Shown: positions 29,176 to 43,535, numbered from the stretch's first letter. The stretch: DNA of 64,000 nucleotides from Latrodectus hesperus (GCA_037975125.1 CM075857.1:47931172-47995171); one strand, 5' to 3'. Program-made: numbers and translations. Notes: generated by a model from the sequence alone, not told the origin.

Positions 29176-30380
29176 ATTAAAATATTTAATATGCTTTTAT
29201 TTTAAGAAAAAATGCAATAAAATAAATGTAAAAATAAGACCACGTTAATAAAATAATAAATATATTTGAGAGAAAGAGATTACTGAGTTAAAAACAAATA
29301 TTTCACAAAAACGAAACATAAATTTTCATGTTTAAAATATTTCAAATGTTTTTTGATGTCAGAGTAGAAATTAAAAAAAATAATAACTGTGTAACAGGTA
29401 GGCAAATACATTTTACCTAGTTTTTCAAAATCGATATCTTAGCTATCACACTCTATATTTTATGTTTTTCAGAGATAAAAGACCCTATGTGTATTTTAGA
29501 AAATTGTGAAAGATAGACAATGGGAAATAGTACCATCCCACACGTTGATTTTGTGGCAAAATGTATTATGTGGCTAATTATTGTGAGTTCCGGGAAAGTT
29601 TTGCTGTTGTGACACAGTGTTTTTAAACTTCTAAGAATAAATCTAATTAAAAAAAGGAACTGAAATAAAATTCTTTAATTTCTTTTTTAACTAAGTCTTT
29701 TTTCAGTGTCAAATTACATACCATGTTTTGATTCAATAATTCATAAAAAATGCTTCGATTATCAAAAATAAATGATTTCCCGAAATTATTTACGATATTA
29801 ATATTTTTAAATAAAGAATTTTATTAATATTTTTAAATGAAGATTTTCGAACGTTTGGCTGAAAATATTCTTGAATCTGGTAATAATATTAAATCTAAAA
29901 CAATACTTAATGCGTTTTAAAGTGATTTTATTGTAATGAAAAAGTAAGATTTACACCACAAAAGAATTATAACTCCCACTACACATTCTAAGTTATCTAT
30001 CTATATTTAAAGAACGCTGTAACAGCTAAGTTAATTTTTTAATGTTAACCAAAAGCATGATTAACATGTTTCGGAAAAATCAAATACTAGTCCCATTAAA
30101 TTATCTTTGCAAGAATCGAGTTACATCATGGCATTATTAATATTTTTGATTAAAAAACATTATAAATTTTCTTAAAAAATTGAAATTTCTTTGAACAAAA
30201 ATATTTGCAGAAAGATAGTAATTTTAAATCCAGTGTTATATGGTGAAGCACCCGATTCTCATATTTTTGAATAATTATTATAAATTAATGTAACACACAC
30301 ACAATTATCGCACCAAAAAGATATCCGCAAAAAAGGAAAAATATTACAAAGTTGTATCCTAAAAATGTATATTGTTTCTA
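29176..30380. other. AT-rich noncoding DNA, nothing recognised
   Basis: No supported features. Confidence 0.6.
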
Positions 30381-30625
30381 AACCAAAATCACTTTATACG
30401 ATTGAATATATATTAATCCCTAAAGTTTATAATAATAAGTTATTTGAGGCAGGGAGATTAATTATATAAGAATAATTACTGTGAAAATATTTTTTGGGCA
30501 TCAACCAAAATCATTTTATCAATTGAATATATATTATTCCCTAAAATTTATAATAATTTAAGTTATTTGAGGCAGGGAGATTAATTATATAAGAATAATT
30601 ACTGTGAAAATATTTTTTGGGCATC
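30381..30625. repeat. Tandem duplication of a ~122-bp unit
   Basis: Copy 1 is 30381-30502 and copy 2 is 30503-30625. Both start AACCAAAATCA and end TTTTTTGGGCATC, with a handful of mismatches and a small indel. The last 75 or so bases are essentially identical. Confidence 0.93.
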
Positions 30626-32975
30626 TTTTCTAATTATCTTGATATTTGGTTTGAAGAAAATGCTTGCTGTAATTCAATGATTACTTTCAAACAAGAAAAA
30701 CTAAATATTACCGTAATATAAAAGTTTTGATTAAATATAAAACTATAAAAATATATATAAGAATATTTTTTAACATATTAATTACAATATATTTAAGTAT
30801 TTTCTTAGTACTTAAAAAACATTTTAATGAATTTTTAGCAGAGATAACCTCTGTTAGTTATCTTACTTTATTTCAGAAGTATTTAAGTTAAAAGGAAATG
30901 TTTTTTTAATCATTAGGCTATATTTACTGGTTTCCCTTAAAACGTAAAATAAACATTAATGTTTTGATTTAAATATTAATTTTATTAGTTTTACATAATA
31001 TTTATTAAATTGAAATGAAAATTATAAGGAATATTTAAAGCAATTAAATTACTTACTTGATTTTAAATTATCATTTTATTGCAAGGAATATGTTTCTTTC
31101 TCAGTAAAAAATATTTTTCTTTTATCCAACATTTTTTGTTTCTTTAAAAAACATTGCAAAGTAAATGTGACAGTTTATAATACCTCTTGTGATTTCTGAA
31201 AAATCGATTTTGATATTTTTCCGCTTGGTCACTTTACCTGTTTTATCAAAATACTCGAAACGTTGACATGATTCAAATAAACATTGTCTCAAAAAGTTGT
31301 AGTTATTTTTTATATAGAACTATGGAGCAAGAAATTTTAGAATTTAGAGTATAAAATATTCGAAATATTTTTGGAATTTATCCTTTATACATGCATAATG
31401 CAAGAGACGGAATTAGATTTTGAGAGACTGTTTGATAATTTATTTCAAAAACGATTGCTGAGTGCTTCACAGATACTTCTGAAAAAATGAAAAATATAGT
31501 TCATGAAATATGTATTCATTAAAGTTCTTAAAAGATTGAAAGTGCTTTCCCATAATATCGCTATGCATTGAAATATTAAGACATTTCTATATACTGAAAT
31601 TTTTAGGACAAAAAGAAAGCATTAACTTCTAAAAATCTCGTTAATAAAGTAATTTACATATTTTTAATAAGGCTTGTAACTTATGATAAAACATTTGATA
31701 TTAACTTGTAAAACCATAGTTTTAAATACTTCGTAATTGTTTCTTTTAAATACTTCGTAATTGTTTCATTCTTAGATTTTCTAAGCATTTTTGAGTATCT
31801 ACACAATATGTTGAGGATTGCTTATTAAACTTTGGTAATTTTTTCTCGATTCAGCGCTTTTATAGGTAATAAGCAATTTGTTTATTCATATATTGGAATG
31901 TGTTTATTCATATATATAAAAATAATAAATCTTACGTTTAATTAATTCTATCCATTCATTTTATGTTTTAAAACCTGGATTACAGAAACTGAGCTGACAC
32001 GTGAACTCTTTCAACATTTTAATCTTCATTTGAATAATATGTTAGTTCAACTCCTAATTTGTTAGTTATTGCTTGCAGTGCTTTGAAATCCATTTTAAAA
32101 ACAGTTTCTTGTCAAATTTGTTTTCATTTGTAAAAATGAATAGCAAAAGGTGAATAAGTGAGACAAGCTTATCCGAAATCTGATTTGGTTAAAAGTTACA
32201 GAAGTATAATGTTTGGTAATGTATAAAAAGCGTTGCCTTTTTTGGAGGTATAATTTTCAGTCATATTTATTAATTTTAAATAACTTGTGCAAATTTTGTT
32301 TTTGGCATGATAAAGCATTGATATTAAGCTCTGTTTTTCATGCTAACATAAATTTAATGAATTTTGTGAAAGTATTATTTTTATAAAGATATAAAAATTT
32401 TATGATTTTGACTAATATTATGTTTTAGTTTACATATAATGTATCTAAAAATTAACATATATACTGCATTAGTTGGTTGTTTAATTGGTTATTACCTGAA
32501 TTTTCATTGTTTATGACTTTATTTTCATTTTTCCTTGTAAAAAAGACTGCAGCTAATTCATTGTCAGAGAATCATAATCAACGGCATCTTTAATATGCAT
32601 TAATTAATAGAAAATTCATGTTATATTAACAATTCTATAAAGATATTCATTTTTATCATCAAATGAAGAAAAAGATAATATTGTGGGCATTTACATCTTT
32701 TGCACACTAAGCAATTAAAGACTCACTGCTAAGCATCATACTTAAGATTTTCTGACAAAACATTTCGAATTAATTTTTTTCATCATTCGGCAGGATAGTC
32801 GTTTTCGGTGTTGATTTCAATGTTGCTAAAAAAACCCACATTTTAAAACTAAATTGAAATTTAGATTGTCACTTTTGCATAAAATGTAAGCAATTAATCA
32901 AGAATGCACATTTAACGTATTTATTTCCAAAATTGGAGATAACATCATTCATAAATGTGATTATTTTAATTATTT
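30626..32975. other. AT-rich noncoding DNA, nothing recognised
   Basis: Only a small 20-22-bp direct repeat (AAATACTTCGTAATTGTTTC, twice, 31723-31764) is noted. No gene. Confidence 0.6.
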
Positions 32976-33195
32976 CCAGCGTTGAAAGGAAAAAAACTCC
33001 ATTACAGAAAATTTAATACAGATTTGGATGTCATTAAGGCTGTTTAGGGTTCTTTGAATCAGTTTCTAGAATGTGCTATTTCTGACTTTTCCGGCTTTGA
33101 AGGAAAAAATTAAGTGATAGAAAATTTAATGCAGACTTGGGTTATTTAAGTAATGCAGGATTCTTTGAAGCAGAGTTTTCAGAAAATGGCTTCTA
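32976..33195. repeat. Diverged tandem repeat, ~105-bp unit
   Basis: Two related blocks, each with a GTTGAAAGGAAAAAA-like start, AGAAAATTTAATnCAGA, then GGnTTCTTTGAAnCAG and a TTTCnAGAATG/TTTCAGAAAATG end. Old, many differences. Confidence 0.6.
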
Positions 33196-34900
33196 TATTT
33201 GTTTTAAAAATTGGGTTGAATCGTGTGACCAGTACATGTCATCTGAGCGAATGTATTTTGGAATGAAGTGATTTATTATTTACTTTAAATATATTCCTTA
33301 GTTTTTTGTGATATTACTGTTTATTTTTAAGGTATGTCTTTCGTAGTTACAAATAACTCTTTTTACTTTCATATCACTAATTTCAAAACAACAAAAGAAT
33401 ACTTAAAATTTACTATATATTGGAGAATGGTACCATATGGTAGGAACACCTTCAAAGCTTCATTCAGAAGGGCTGAACTGAATAACACATTTTACCGTCA
33501 TTCACTAAGGCAATTTTCATTTCTGATTTTGCGTCATTTTCTTCAACTGTAAGAGACTTAAATTTAATAAAAAACTGATGTTCTAGTTAAGTTTTCAATA
33601 AAATTAGTTTTTATCTATTTTTTCTAGTTTTGATTTTCTAACAGCTAAGTTAATTATGAAGATCAATATTCAGAAGTCAATTATTCACCTTGTTGTGCTG
33701 TACACAATTGAAGCAATTCCAACAGTATTATAACTTTTGTTACATTATATGTTATCTTAAGAAAGAACATTATCATAAGTCTATTTTCTGACAACCTGTT
33801 TCTGTTCTAACGTTATGCTTGCATTTATCCACTTTACCCATCCGTTATTCTAGTGTTTTAAAATAATGCTATAAATGTGTAAATGACAAACATATCTTTG
33901 GATACAAACTCAATTACTACTTAGTGCTCGAGTACTAAGATTACATGAAAATTCAATACACTTTGTTAAAAAAATATGAAATTTATTTGGACAAAATTAT
34001 TTAATATTTAATAACGTGCACTTATTAAATATTAAATTACAATTTAAATTACAACAATAACGTGCAATATTAAATTACAACAATAACGGGCATTTATTAA
34101 ATATTTGATATTTGGTATTTTAAAAAAAAATATTTACTGACTCTTACTTTCATCCGAAATTATTTCTACATTTATGTATATTACTTCAACTGAAAGCAAT
34201 GAAACAGCCAGTTTTTTATGTTAACATTTTTTAGAATAATTACTGTTAAAAATATTTTTTGTTGATTTATTTAATCAATAGAACAAAAATAAAGTAACCC
34301 TTTGGTCAACAATTTTTATTATAATTGCTATAATTATTTAAAAATGAGTGCCTATGTGAAATAGAAGCATAATTTTGCAAGAATAATAAAGAATTTTAAA
34401 TTACTTTTCTTGAAAGATTACTATATAAATTTTTAGTTATTTTTATATTATTGTTGAATGTCAATATTTCTCGCTGAATGAGAGAAACCCTAAAAATAAA
34501 AGGATAGATTTCTATCCACCTGCATTGAATTATGAACCGTAAAATGTTCAAAAACTTTGTTTTGTATTGCATTTATTTATTGTTATAAGATTTGGAAATA
34601 TTTGAGCAGTGAATTTGTAATTGGTAGATTGGGGAATAAAAATTGTGGATTTAAAAGCTTTATTGTAATTTCTTCACCAGAGTTAATTTTTGAAAATATA
34701 TAAGAAATACCAATTCCATATGAGATAATATGCTCCAGTGTTTTAAAAAGAGAAATAATAAAATCAATGAATTTTCTCCATTATCTAAAATTTTATAATA
34801 CATAAATATGTATTTATACAGATTGAAGTCATGCAACTTCTATATTTCGTATTGCCATAACACAAAAAGTAAAAATAATATATTTTTATTCATTTTTCAT
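33196..34900. other. AT-rich noncoding DNA, nothing recognised
   Basis: A 72-codon open frame at 33334-33552 has no recognisable features and is not called. A local repeat of ATTAAATTACAACAATAACG is at 34040-34090. Confidence 0.55.
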
Positions 34901-34904
34901 ACAA

Positions 34905-35330
34905 AACGTACATATTTAAAGCTTTAGTGTACAAAGTTTCAAATATCATCTTGATCAAATGACGTTCGCTATTGTCTATACACTGGATGAACCGAATTCT
35001 GCTGTTCTCATAATTTTCTCCAGCTGATTAGCAAGCATGTATGTCATTTTTCTTTGAATGTTTCTATTCAGATCTTTCAAAGTTTGTGGACGGTCAGTAG
35101 AGGCGTCTGATTTTAACTAACCTCATAAAAAAGATCACATAAGACCAAATCGAGATAACGCATTGTCATCGTCAAATCGTTTCTCATTGGAATGAGGCAT
35201 CCGGAAAAATTGGCCTCTACGACAAATGCTCGGTGCTCATTGCTTCAACACATAAGGCAGACTGAACCACAAAATCTCACAATTTCATGATCTCCTCTCT
35301 GAAAGGAGACCTCGCCAACCTAATTTTTTC
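34905..35330 (-). pseudogene. Degenerate mariner/IS630-type transposase C-terminus
   Basis: On the minus strand, broken pieces correspond to the C-terminal block common in arthropod DDE elements: D-x-F-x-WGYL then K-x-x-V, RPxTLxxLxxNI, then an HLDDVIFET-like end. Visible here are a DLFYE-like piece, RPQTL-like and NRNIQRKMTYM-like pieces, a MRTAEFGS-like piece and a final block near 34930. Stops and frameshifts are frequent, so it is dead. TIRs were not located. Confidence 0.6.
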
Positions 35331-36589
35331 TACCACTGTTTATGTTATTGGAATTCAAAATAAGGAAAATAGCTTGCAGAACCCTATCTTACGCAGTTTA
35401 ACTTCAACTAGATTTAATTGAATTAATTAATCGTGTAAAATTTGATTTGGAACATATTAAATTAATTACTTAAAATAATCAGTGAAAACATTTTGCAAAA
35501 TTAAAACTGGATTTTAAAAGCTGATTACTGTTATTAATATTTTAAGGAATACTTTAAAATTTTGTTTCTAAATCCTTAAAAGATATGATATTCCAATTTT
35601 CCTCTTTAATTTTTAATTACACCTTTCTAATGTAATTCATTTAGTGTTGCTAGCTTTAAAATTTTTCAACACTTCTGATTGTAATTTGATTCATAGAAAT
35701 TGTGCTTCTCGTTTCTATCTTTTGAAAAACAAAAGCATATTTAAAATTTAAAAATTAATTAATTTAAATAAGGTTTCCACCCTATTTAGCTTTTTAAACT
35801 TTTTTTCTATCTTGATATCTAATATGGCCACATTTTATATCCGATAATCATATGTGTCGTTCCAAATATGCAAGAAGTTGACACAAATAGACAATTAGCC
35901 CAAATTTTCTTTGGGTTTTAATCTTGATATACGGGTATAAATATTCTAAATACATTAACTTAATCTTTAAGAACTTTTTCTCAAGAATTAACCATTGTTA
36001 TATTCAATTATTAGACTTGTTTAATTGATATATTTATGCATTTTAATTTTTACCATTTTACTTAATTTTCCCCCACATTGTTTATCCTAGTATAAGGCAT
36101 TATTTTGTATTTTTAATGTGACTTTTGTTGCTTACATCCTGTTTCTTTGCATTGTGTTAGCTTTTTTTAAAAAGAAATATTGTTGACAGTTTATTTGTCT
36201 AATCTTGAAATGCCAGATATTTGCTAAAATATATTCTAAATGCTTTTTCCTCCTGCTCCACACATGAAAAATAAATTGTTTTCTCTTTTTATCTACCTTC
36301 GTTTTTGTATGCATTTTGTGAAATTTTATCAAAGCACTATTTATATGAAAAGTAAAGAAACAGCAAAACCATTTCAGAAACCAAGTTAGTATAGCATTGT
36401 TGTGAAATCTAGAATGGTATATTTGATGCTTATTTTTTTATTCACAATTCATTTTATTTTGAATTTTCTTTCGTAGAAATGAATATTATAATTAAAATAT
36501 AATTTTAATTGTTGCAATACTTATTAAATTTTTAAATGAAATGAATATATTCTGCTGTAATTTCAGTGTTATAGGTTTTATAATTTCAG

Positions 36590-36593
<4 letters not shown>
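35331..36593. other. AT-rich noncoding DNA, nothing recognised
   Basis: No supported features. Confidence 0.6.

Positions 36594-36655
<62 letters not shown>
36594..36655. repeat. (TA)n microsatellite
   Basis: Pure TA array of about 62 bp. Confidence 0.96.
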
Positions 36656-36658
<3 letters not shown>

Positions 36659-36689
36659 TAATATTCAGAAATTTATTGCTTCAGCAGAA

Positions 36690-36970
36690 GTAAATTTAGA
36701 TACATTTCATTCTAGGTGTAACCGGTTTTGTTGAAAACATGGTGGAAACTTCTCTTTTGAAATAACAAAAGCTAATTGTATTACGCAAAGGACCGAAAAT
36801 GGTGGCATGTGATTTCTGTTTCGTAAGTTGCAGCTGCCATGAACAACTGCTACAGAAAGTAGGAAGTAATTTGTCAGTTTATGCACCGCTCTCTTCCTCA
36901 TGGTCAATAACACGCCCACCTGTTGTTATGTTAACATTTAAATCTTGGAACTTTCCTTTCAGCGATGGAT
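36690..36970. other. GC-richer island, unidentified
   Basis: Higher-complexity stretch with overlapping open frames on both strands (36707-36919 minus, 36799-36999 plus). Neither shows a recognisable domain. Could be an exon, an untranslated exon or an old repeat. Confidence 0.3.
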
Positions 36971-37589
36971 TCTCAACTCAGAAAATATTACAGCTTTGAA
37001 TACATCGTCGCTATATACTTGGAGTTAGCAGTAAAACTTTTAATATGTGTCCTATGTTATTGTTTATGTACCTTAATGCCAATATATTATTCAAATTACT
37101 CTGTATAAGTTGTAAATTAAAATAGATAAAATATTTTATATTTATTAAATAATAAAATTGATAAATTCATTTTACAATTTGTCCTTACTTTAAAAGAAAA
37201 CATATCCTTTCCGACAAGTATATTAAAAAATTACAATTTTGATATTTTGACTTTCATATGATATCAGTTGCATGCTTAAAGTTGAAGTTTGTGTAATTTC
37301 CATATTTGAGTCTTGATCCATTCCATTCTTGAGTATTAATTATTTTTTTCGAGCATTAATGTATTTATAGTTTCAATATGAAACAATTGTTACTATAAGT
37401 TACAAATTCCTTTTTTACTTCTGGTGCTGTGTACTTAATATTGACAATATGTTAGAGGTAAACATTGACCAACATGCATAAATGGAGATATTTTACCAAT
37501 CATTTTTCTAATATTATATTACAATATGTGAGTATGGACAAATGCTGCAGAAAGAAGTAAAAAAATTTATGGTTACTAGAAATTGTACT

Positions 37590-37830
37590 AGCCAAACGAT
37601 GGTGGAGAGGTTAGCACCCTTAACTTCGAGTCAGTAGGTCCCGGGTTCGATTCTTGATTCTGGATGGATGTTTCTCTTTTTGTGTTTGTCTTTCTTTATC
37701 ATTTCACTTTCTGAGTGAAGAGGGCGCACCCATTGGGTGCCTCACTATATGAGATGACAACATTCTGCCCATTATAGAGCTGAATAGGGGAAAGGCCTAA
37801 AGGCAGCTGGGCATTACAAAAAAAGAAAAT
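37590..37830 (+). repeat. tRNA-derived SINE
   Basis: A-box-like GTGGAGAGGTTAGCACC (37601-37617) and a near-consensus B box GGGTTCGATTC (37642-37652) at tRNA spacing. A body of about 150 bp follows, with a GGGCGCACCCATTGGGTGCC stem (37721-37740), then a CAGCTGGGCATTAC end and an A-rich tail (37817-37830). Imperfect possible target duplications (AGAAATTGTAC / AGAAAATTATAC) flank it. Confidence 0.88.
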
Positions 37831-38206
37831 TATACAAAATGAGCTCCGTATTTTTAAAATAAAAATGTTAAAGTTTGAAATTCTTACGAATTAAAACATT
37901 TGGGTGACTTATCACTCAATGTTTGATCAAATATTTTAGGTGTTCTTATTTTTATAAATACAAGGCTTTTGTATAATTTAATTATGTTTATGTATTATAT
38001 TGTATGAAGTCGACATTTTGATTAAAATTTGTTGCTTGCTTTAATTTTCATTAAATTAACCAAGCAACAAATTTAAAAATTTAAATTCGTAGTTTTAAGA
38101 TATGTGATGTTTCAGCGCAATGTATTTATACTTTTAACATGTTGAAATGTATATGTAATTAGAAGTTTAATAATTTGAAAACATAAAATTAATAATATTT
38201 GAAAAA

Positions 38207-38280
38207 AATGGTTCTAAAACATTTTGCATTAAAATGTTTTAGAGCCATTTATTGTAAAATTAAAATGTTTTAGAACATTG
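38207..38280. repeat. Inverted repeat plus a third copy of one arm
   Basis: Arm 38207-38225 (AATGGTTCTAAAACATTTT) pairs with 38231-38249 with one mismatch around a 5-base loop. The second arm is repeated directly at 38262-38280 (AAAATGTTTTAGAACATTG). Confidence 0.85.
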
Positions 38281-38782
38281 CGAATAATTTGTCTCTTTAC
38301 CTGATGTAGCTTCTAAAGTTGATAAAATTAGTTATTGAACTTAAAACATGTTGCTTATAAGAAATGATATTTTACCTTCATATGAAAGATTTACATATTT
38401 ACACAAGTTTCGCATGTAACAAACACATCTTAAAGTTTCATAATATGGCTAATAAATGTATTTCCTTTTTTAGTTGTAATTAAAGGTAAACTTTTATCAA
38501 AGTTTATAAACAATTAAACAATATTCAGAATTTTGAGTATTTTATTAAAAAACTAAATTTTCATCAATATATTCATACTTACAACTTTTTAATTACAAAT
38601 TTCAAACTATTGTTTTGATAGGTTTAATAGGAATACTGTTTTCCTAAATTAATAAAATGAATTACTATAATTTGAAGCAACAATATTACAGCTTAGTTAA
38701 ATCTGCCAATATTGTTTTCCAAAATCTATAAATATCTCTTTTAAAATGAAATATTTTTAGGTATATTTTATTTACTATGAAT

Positions 38783-38806
38783 AGAGAGAGAGAGAGAGAG
38801 AGAGAG
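38783..38806. repeat. (GA)n microsatellite
   Basis: About twelve AG units. Confidence 0.95.
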
Positions 38807-39839
38807 GGACTTAACAAATATGATTATTGTTTCTTTTACATTTCAAATAAGATTACTATTTGAATTAAATGAAAATAAAATAAAATCAAAATACATATGA
38901 TAAATTTTTATACATTGTTAAAAAGTATTACATTTTTTGTGAAACGCCTGTTTGCTTTTTATAAATTCTCTGCTGTAATGTTTCTATTCCAATATCCATC
39001 CGTCATTTTTAAATTTGAAATTTAATATGTATGTGATTAGGTATACGCGTGATATAAAATAAAAGGAAAAAATGTCAAAACAATCTATATATAATACGTA
39101 TTAGAAGTAATGTAACATTAATTTTAATTGACTTCAAGAAAGCATTTTCATTAAAGAACTTTACAAAAGGAAATTTTTTTAATAGACAGCGTTTTTCTGC
39201 TTATGATAACTGCTCGTTGTGAAATACACAATGTTATTAGTGTTTTTAGAAATGATGATTAAATCGAGAAAAATAGTTTTTATTGCAGATTACAAGTAAT
39301 TAGATAAAATTATCATAAGTATTTCGACTAGAAATTTTTTTTTAAGAAATGTATATTTTTATTCAGATTTATATTGAAAATGTTGCTTTTATACTATGAA
39401 TTTTTAATTATTTATGAATGTAAGGACATTAGAGTTATTCGCATATGGGAGTATTATTTCTCATCGTTTCTTATTATTTCCCTTACGAATTTCAATTGTT
39501 TTACTAAAATTATTTTACCTAAATAAAGCAAAAGTGTTAAATTTTTAATTAATGATCAAATTGAAATCACAGGGTATTTGAAGCAATAATTTGGGAGAGT
39601 ATTAAAATTTTAACTATAATTTTTAAGATTATTTCATGATATTTCTAATAACATTTTGTGATTTAAGTAACAAGCAAGTCAGAAATTACAGGACACTAAA
39701 AGTTAAAAAATCATTTAATATTCTAAATGTCATTTTAATATATAAATACGTTTCCTTAAATAATTTATATGAGGTCTGAATTTCACGGTGGAAACATAAG
39801 TTTGACTTTATTTTGGTGAATTAAAATTATTTTCAAGAA

Positions 39840-39965
39840 GCAGAAATGCGCTGTTTGGAATTGGTAATTGATCTCAGATTATTGATAAATCACGAAAATT
39901 CATGTTGCCTTTATGCTTCCTGCATGCACATCCATCAGATTACGAGCTTGGGAGTTTTCCGGTTT
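39840..39965 (-). repeat. SINE-core-like remnant
   Basis: Read on the minus strand it has GGAAAACTCCCAAGC followed by GGATGTGCATGC, matching the body of the element at 17216-17260 (GGAAAACTCCCGAGC, then GTGGATGCAGAAG). The tRNA-like head is not seen here. Confidence 0.4.
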
Positions 39966-41833
39966 TCTCTTTTATAATTTTTACTTTCAGTACTTTTTAC
40001 TTATGTAAAGATCTCCTGAAAAGTATTGGCTATTATAAATGATTACAACAACTTTTATCCATTAATATTTTGGTTAAAAAGCTCAAAAGTATTCATAAAT
40101 TCTAAAAGTGACTTAGATTAAAATTTAAGCTTTTCTTTGTAGTACTGTGTGCATTTGACCTTGGCCTGTCTTTTAGCACCGAAAGCCACTGTTTAATGCA
40201 TACATAGCCGTTGAAGTAGGCGTATGAAACATTTTCCGGTTTCGATTTTTGTTTCACTTGAATAATGCTCATTATATATGAATAGCTCGTCTGGAAGAGA
40301 AAATACAAATTTCTTAAAATGGCTTTCAACTATTCATTTTTCCACTTAGGATTATAATTAAAGGTTTAGTTTGGTATTTTCTCACTTTTTAATCACTTTT
40401 TGCACATGCAGACTAATTCGGCAAGAGGCCCACAGTTTAAAAATATTTTAAAACAATTAAAAACATTTATTCTCCAGAGAGTAGTCGAATATATGAGGGT
40501 TTGATCTGAAAACTGGAGAACTGCTTATATGATGGACATTTAGCTTGTTGTCGTTATAAAAAAGCGTATGGGAGGAATTTATGGTTTTTTAGGATAATCA
40601 TTAATAGTTTTGTGTCAGTGATATGCAATTTGTTTTCCCTGAAATTTAACACAGTGCAATTGATATCGATAAATGACGGCAAATGTTTTGCAAGTATTTC
40701 AACATACAATCTTTTCTTATTCAATCTCTTACAATCTTTTGGTTCTTATAGCACATTATTTTACTCGTATTTTTATTTATTTTAAATTTTCAAGCTGTGT
40801 TGTTTTAATTTAGAAAAATATTGTTAAATTACATATGACGCAGATAGAAATAAGAATTTAGAAACGATATTTAATAAATTGCTTTCAAAACATACTGTTT
40901 TTATGTGATATAAAATATAAAAGTAATTATTTAATACGAATGGGTAAAAACGTCTTAATACGACTTCTTAAAATAACTGATTTACCAAAAAATATGGGAC
41001 AAATGTGGAAAAGGTTTAAATGCATTTTAAGCGCAATCTGTGCTTAGTAAAACAAATATTCTTTATAAAACACTTTCTTAACCAATTAGAAATAAATATT
41101 ATTGATGACTAGAAAGGAATTAATATGCTTAAACATGCAATCAATATTTAAAGGTAAATTTGCTTTCAAGAAACACCAAAACGAAAATCTAAGTTATTCA
41201 TTTATTCATATCTCAGAATAAAATGATATCCAAAGTAATTTAAACCTTTTCAGAATGGCATGTTTTCATTTAATCTTTGATTTTTTTCAAAAGCTTTCAA
41301 CAAAATTATTTTCTTATATAAAATTAAAAAGTGACTGTGCAAAATGCAGTTCTCTAATTTAGTATAATTTTTTATAAAAATCAATCACTGGTACAGTTGC
41401 AAATCATTTATTTCGATTAAGGTAAAATTTATTACATTAAAAATATTATACAATCATTCTTCAATTGATATTGTTTTAGTTTTAATGTTAAAAATCTAGA
41501 AAAATTCTAAATTTTAATGAGAAGAGTTTTAGAAAAACTGTTCCATGATTTCGGAAAAATATTTCAAATTTATACGTAAATGACAAAATATACCAGCCTT
41601 CAGCATTTTAATAATAAATTTAATTGCTCCGCACATCTATATTTATTTTTTAAATCACTACTTTGTAAAAACCCTGTAAAATCATTCTGAACAATTTATT
41701 CAGATATAATAATTAATTAACCTTAAAATTGAAATAAGATAGTTATGCGAATTAACACTTCAATCTCAAATCATTTTCAATATGATGTAGACATCAGATT
41801 TTGTGTAATAGATTATTTTAGTCATAAACGCTG

Positions 41834-41834
<1 letters not shown>
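39966..41834. other. AT-rich noncoding DNA, nothing recognised
   Basis: No supported features. A 75-codon minus-strand open frame at 40102-40329 is not recognisable. Confidence 0.55.

Positions 41835-41915
<81 letters not shown>
41835..41915. repeat. (TA)n microsatellite
   Basis: Pure TA array of about 80 bp. Confidence 0.96.
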
Positions 41916-41921
<6 letters not shown>

Positions 41922-43535
41922 TGAAAAATGCAAGTTGATTAAATTATAACACACTGTGATTTTAAAACACACACAACAATAAAAATGTTAAATATTTTAA
42001 ACTTTCTATAAAGCTGTCATTATAATCCTGTCACAAAAATATTTTGAAAGAATTTTTTTGATTGTAAAATCAGATCACATGTAGTTTGCATTTTAAGAAA
42101 AAATATCAACTTATATTTTTTAAACTTATTTTTTAAAACTTTTATTTTAATTACCTCAAAGCAACAATATTTCTTTTTTAACGAATGCAATAAAATATTT
42201 ATAATAAATATTATATTATATTTTAAGTATAATAATAAATTTTGAATATAATAAAATAATAAATAATAATAAATTTTGATGAGTCCCTGTTTGCTATTTC
42301 ATATAAATTTATTACATCAAGTATTTATTATTATTTATAGATTACTAACGTGGAAGCTGTGTGTGTTTCAGCAATTAAAATTATTGCCAAAATAAGTGTA
42401 AGGCATGTGTTCCTACAGATGACCTAAAGTATTTTCCGTAACTTGAGACATTAAATTTCAAATGATACGTAGTTTTCTGAGAAAATGCTTCAGCTCATTA
42501 ATAATAATTAATTAGCTTAATAATAATTAATTAGTAATTGGCTCGTATAATTTGTTTAATGTTTGAATATGTAAGACTATATCTTTTTGTACATTTTTAC
42601 AAAAAAGTGATACTGATTCTGAAAAGTTATATGACATGATCTCTGAATTTTCACAGTTTTTTAAAAATCATTTTCAATATCATTAAAATATTTTTTTATA
42701 CTTTCCATGAATAAAATAATAGAGAAACAATCTTCCAAAGTAAAAACTCTTTAAATTTATTATTTTGATTATTTTTACTTTTGAAGTATTTGACACGCAA
42801 TTATTTTAAATATTATACTTAAACAAAATTAAAAATGAAATTGTTTTGATAATATAATGATAATATTTTTGTAAGCAATTTTCAAATATATTTTTTTTTG
42901 CTAGTACTTTTTGATTTTATGTTATGTATCTATTTGATTATCTTTTTTTAATGAGAAAATTAATCCTGAAAAGAAATTGCATAATATGGTAACTAAGTTC
43001 CTCATGAATCAAATAAAAATTTGTTATATAAATCATTAGCATGTATATCTGTTAAATTCATTGCTGAAATAATTCATTCCGAGAAACCCTCGAATTAGCA
43101 AATAACAAAACAATTAAAAATTAGTAAACGTCTTACATAATAAAGCAATTAATAAAAGTTTTGAATTATTATTTGATTGTTTATATGGAATGAAAAAAAA
43201 CAGGGAACTGTAGTAGTATATCAACGCAATTATTTAGAAGTAAATAAATACATATTGTTGAAATGTTAATTGATATATCCCCCAAATGTCTTGACACAAA
43301 GCTAAAATATTGATTTTGCCATTTTAGTGGGTCTGAAAAATAAATATTTTTTAAGCTTTGAAAATAAAGTCTACATTTTCTTTCTTTAGAAATTACAGAT
43401 TTGTATCGATCGAGAGACAGCAAGTCAGCTAGTTTGACTTCCAGGAATCTCTATCCACTTTATTTAAGCATTTTTATTTTGTTTAAGTACCTCTATCCTC
43501 TTTATTCACTAAAACTAGGTACAATAATACATTGG
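41916..43535. other. AT-rich noncoding DNA, nothing recognised
   Basis: No supported features. Confidence 0.6.

Noticed and set aside
36707..36999. Coding exon on either strand
   Set aside because: Overlapping frames on both strands with no domain and no clear splice sites; kept only as an unidentified island.
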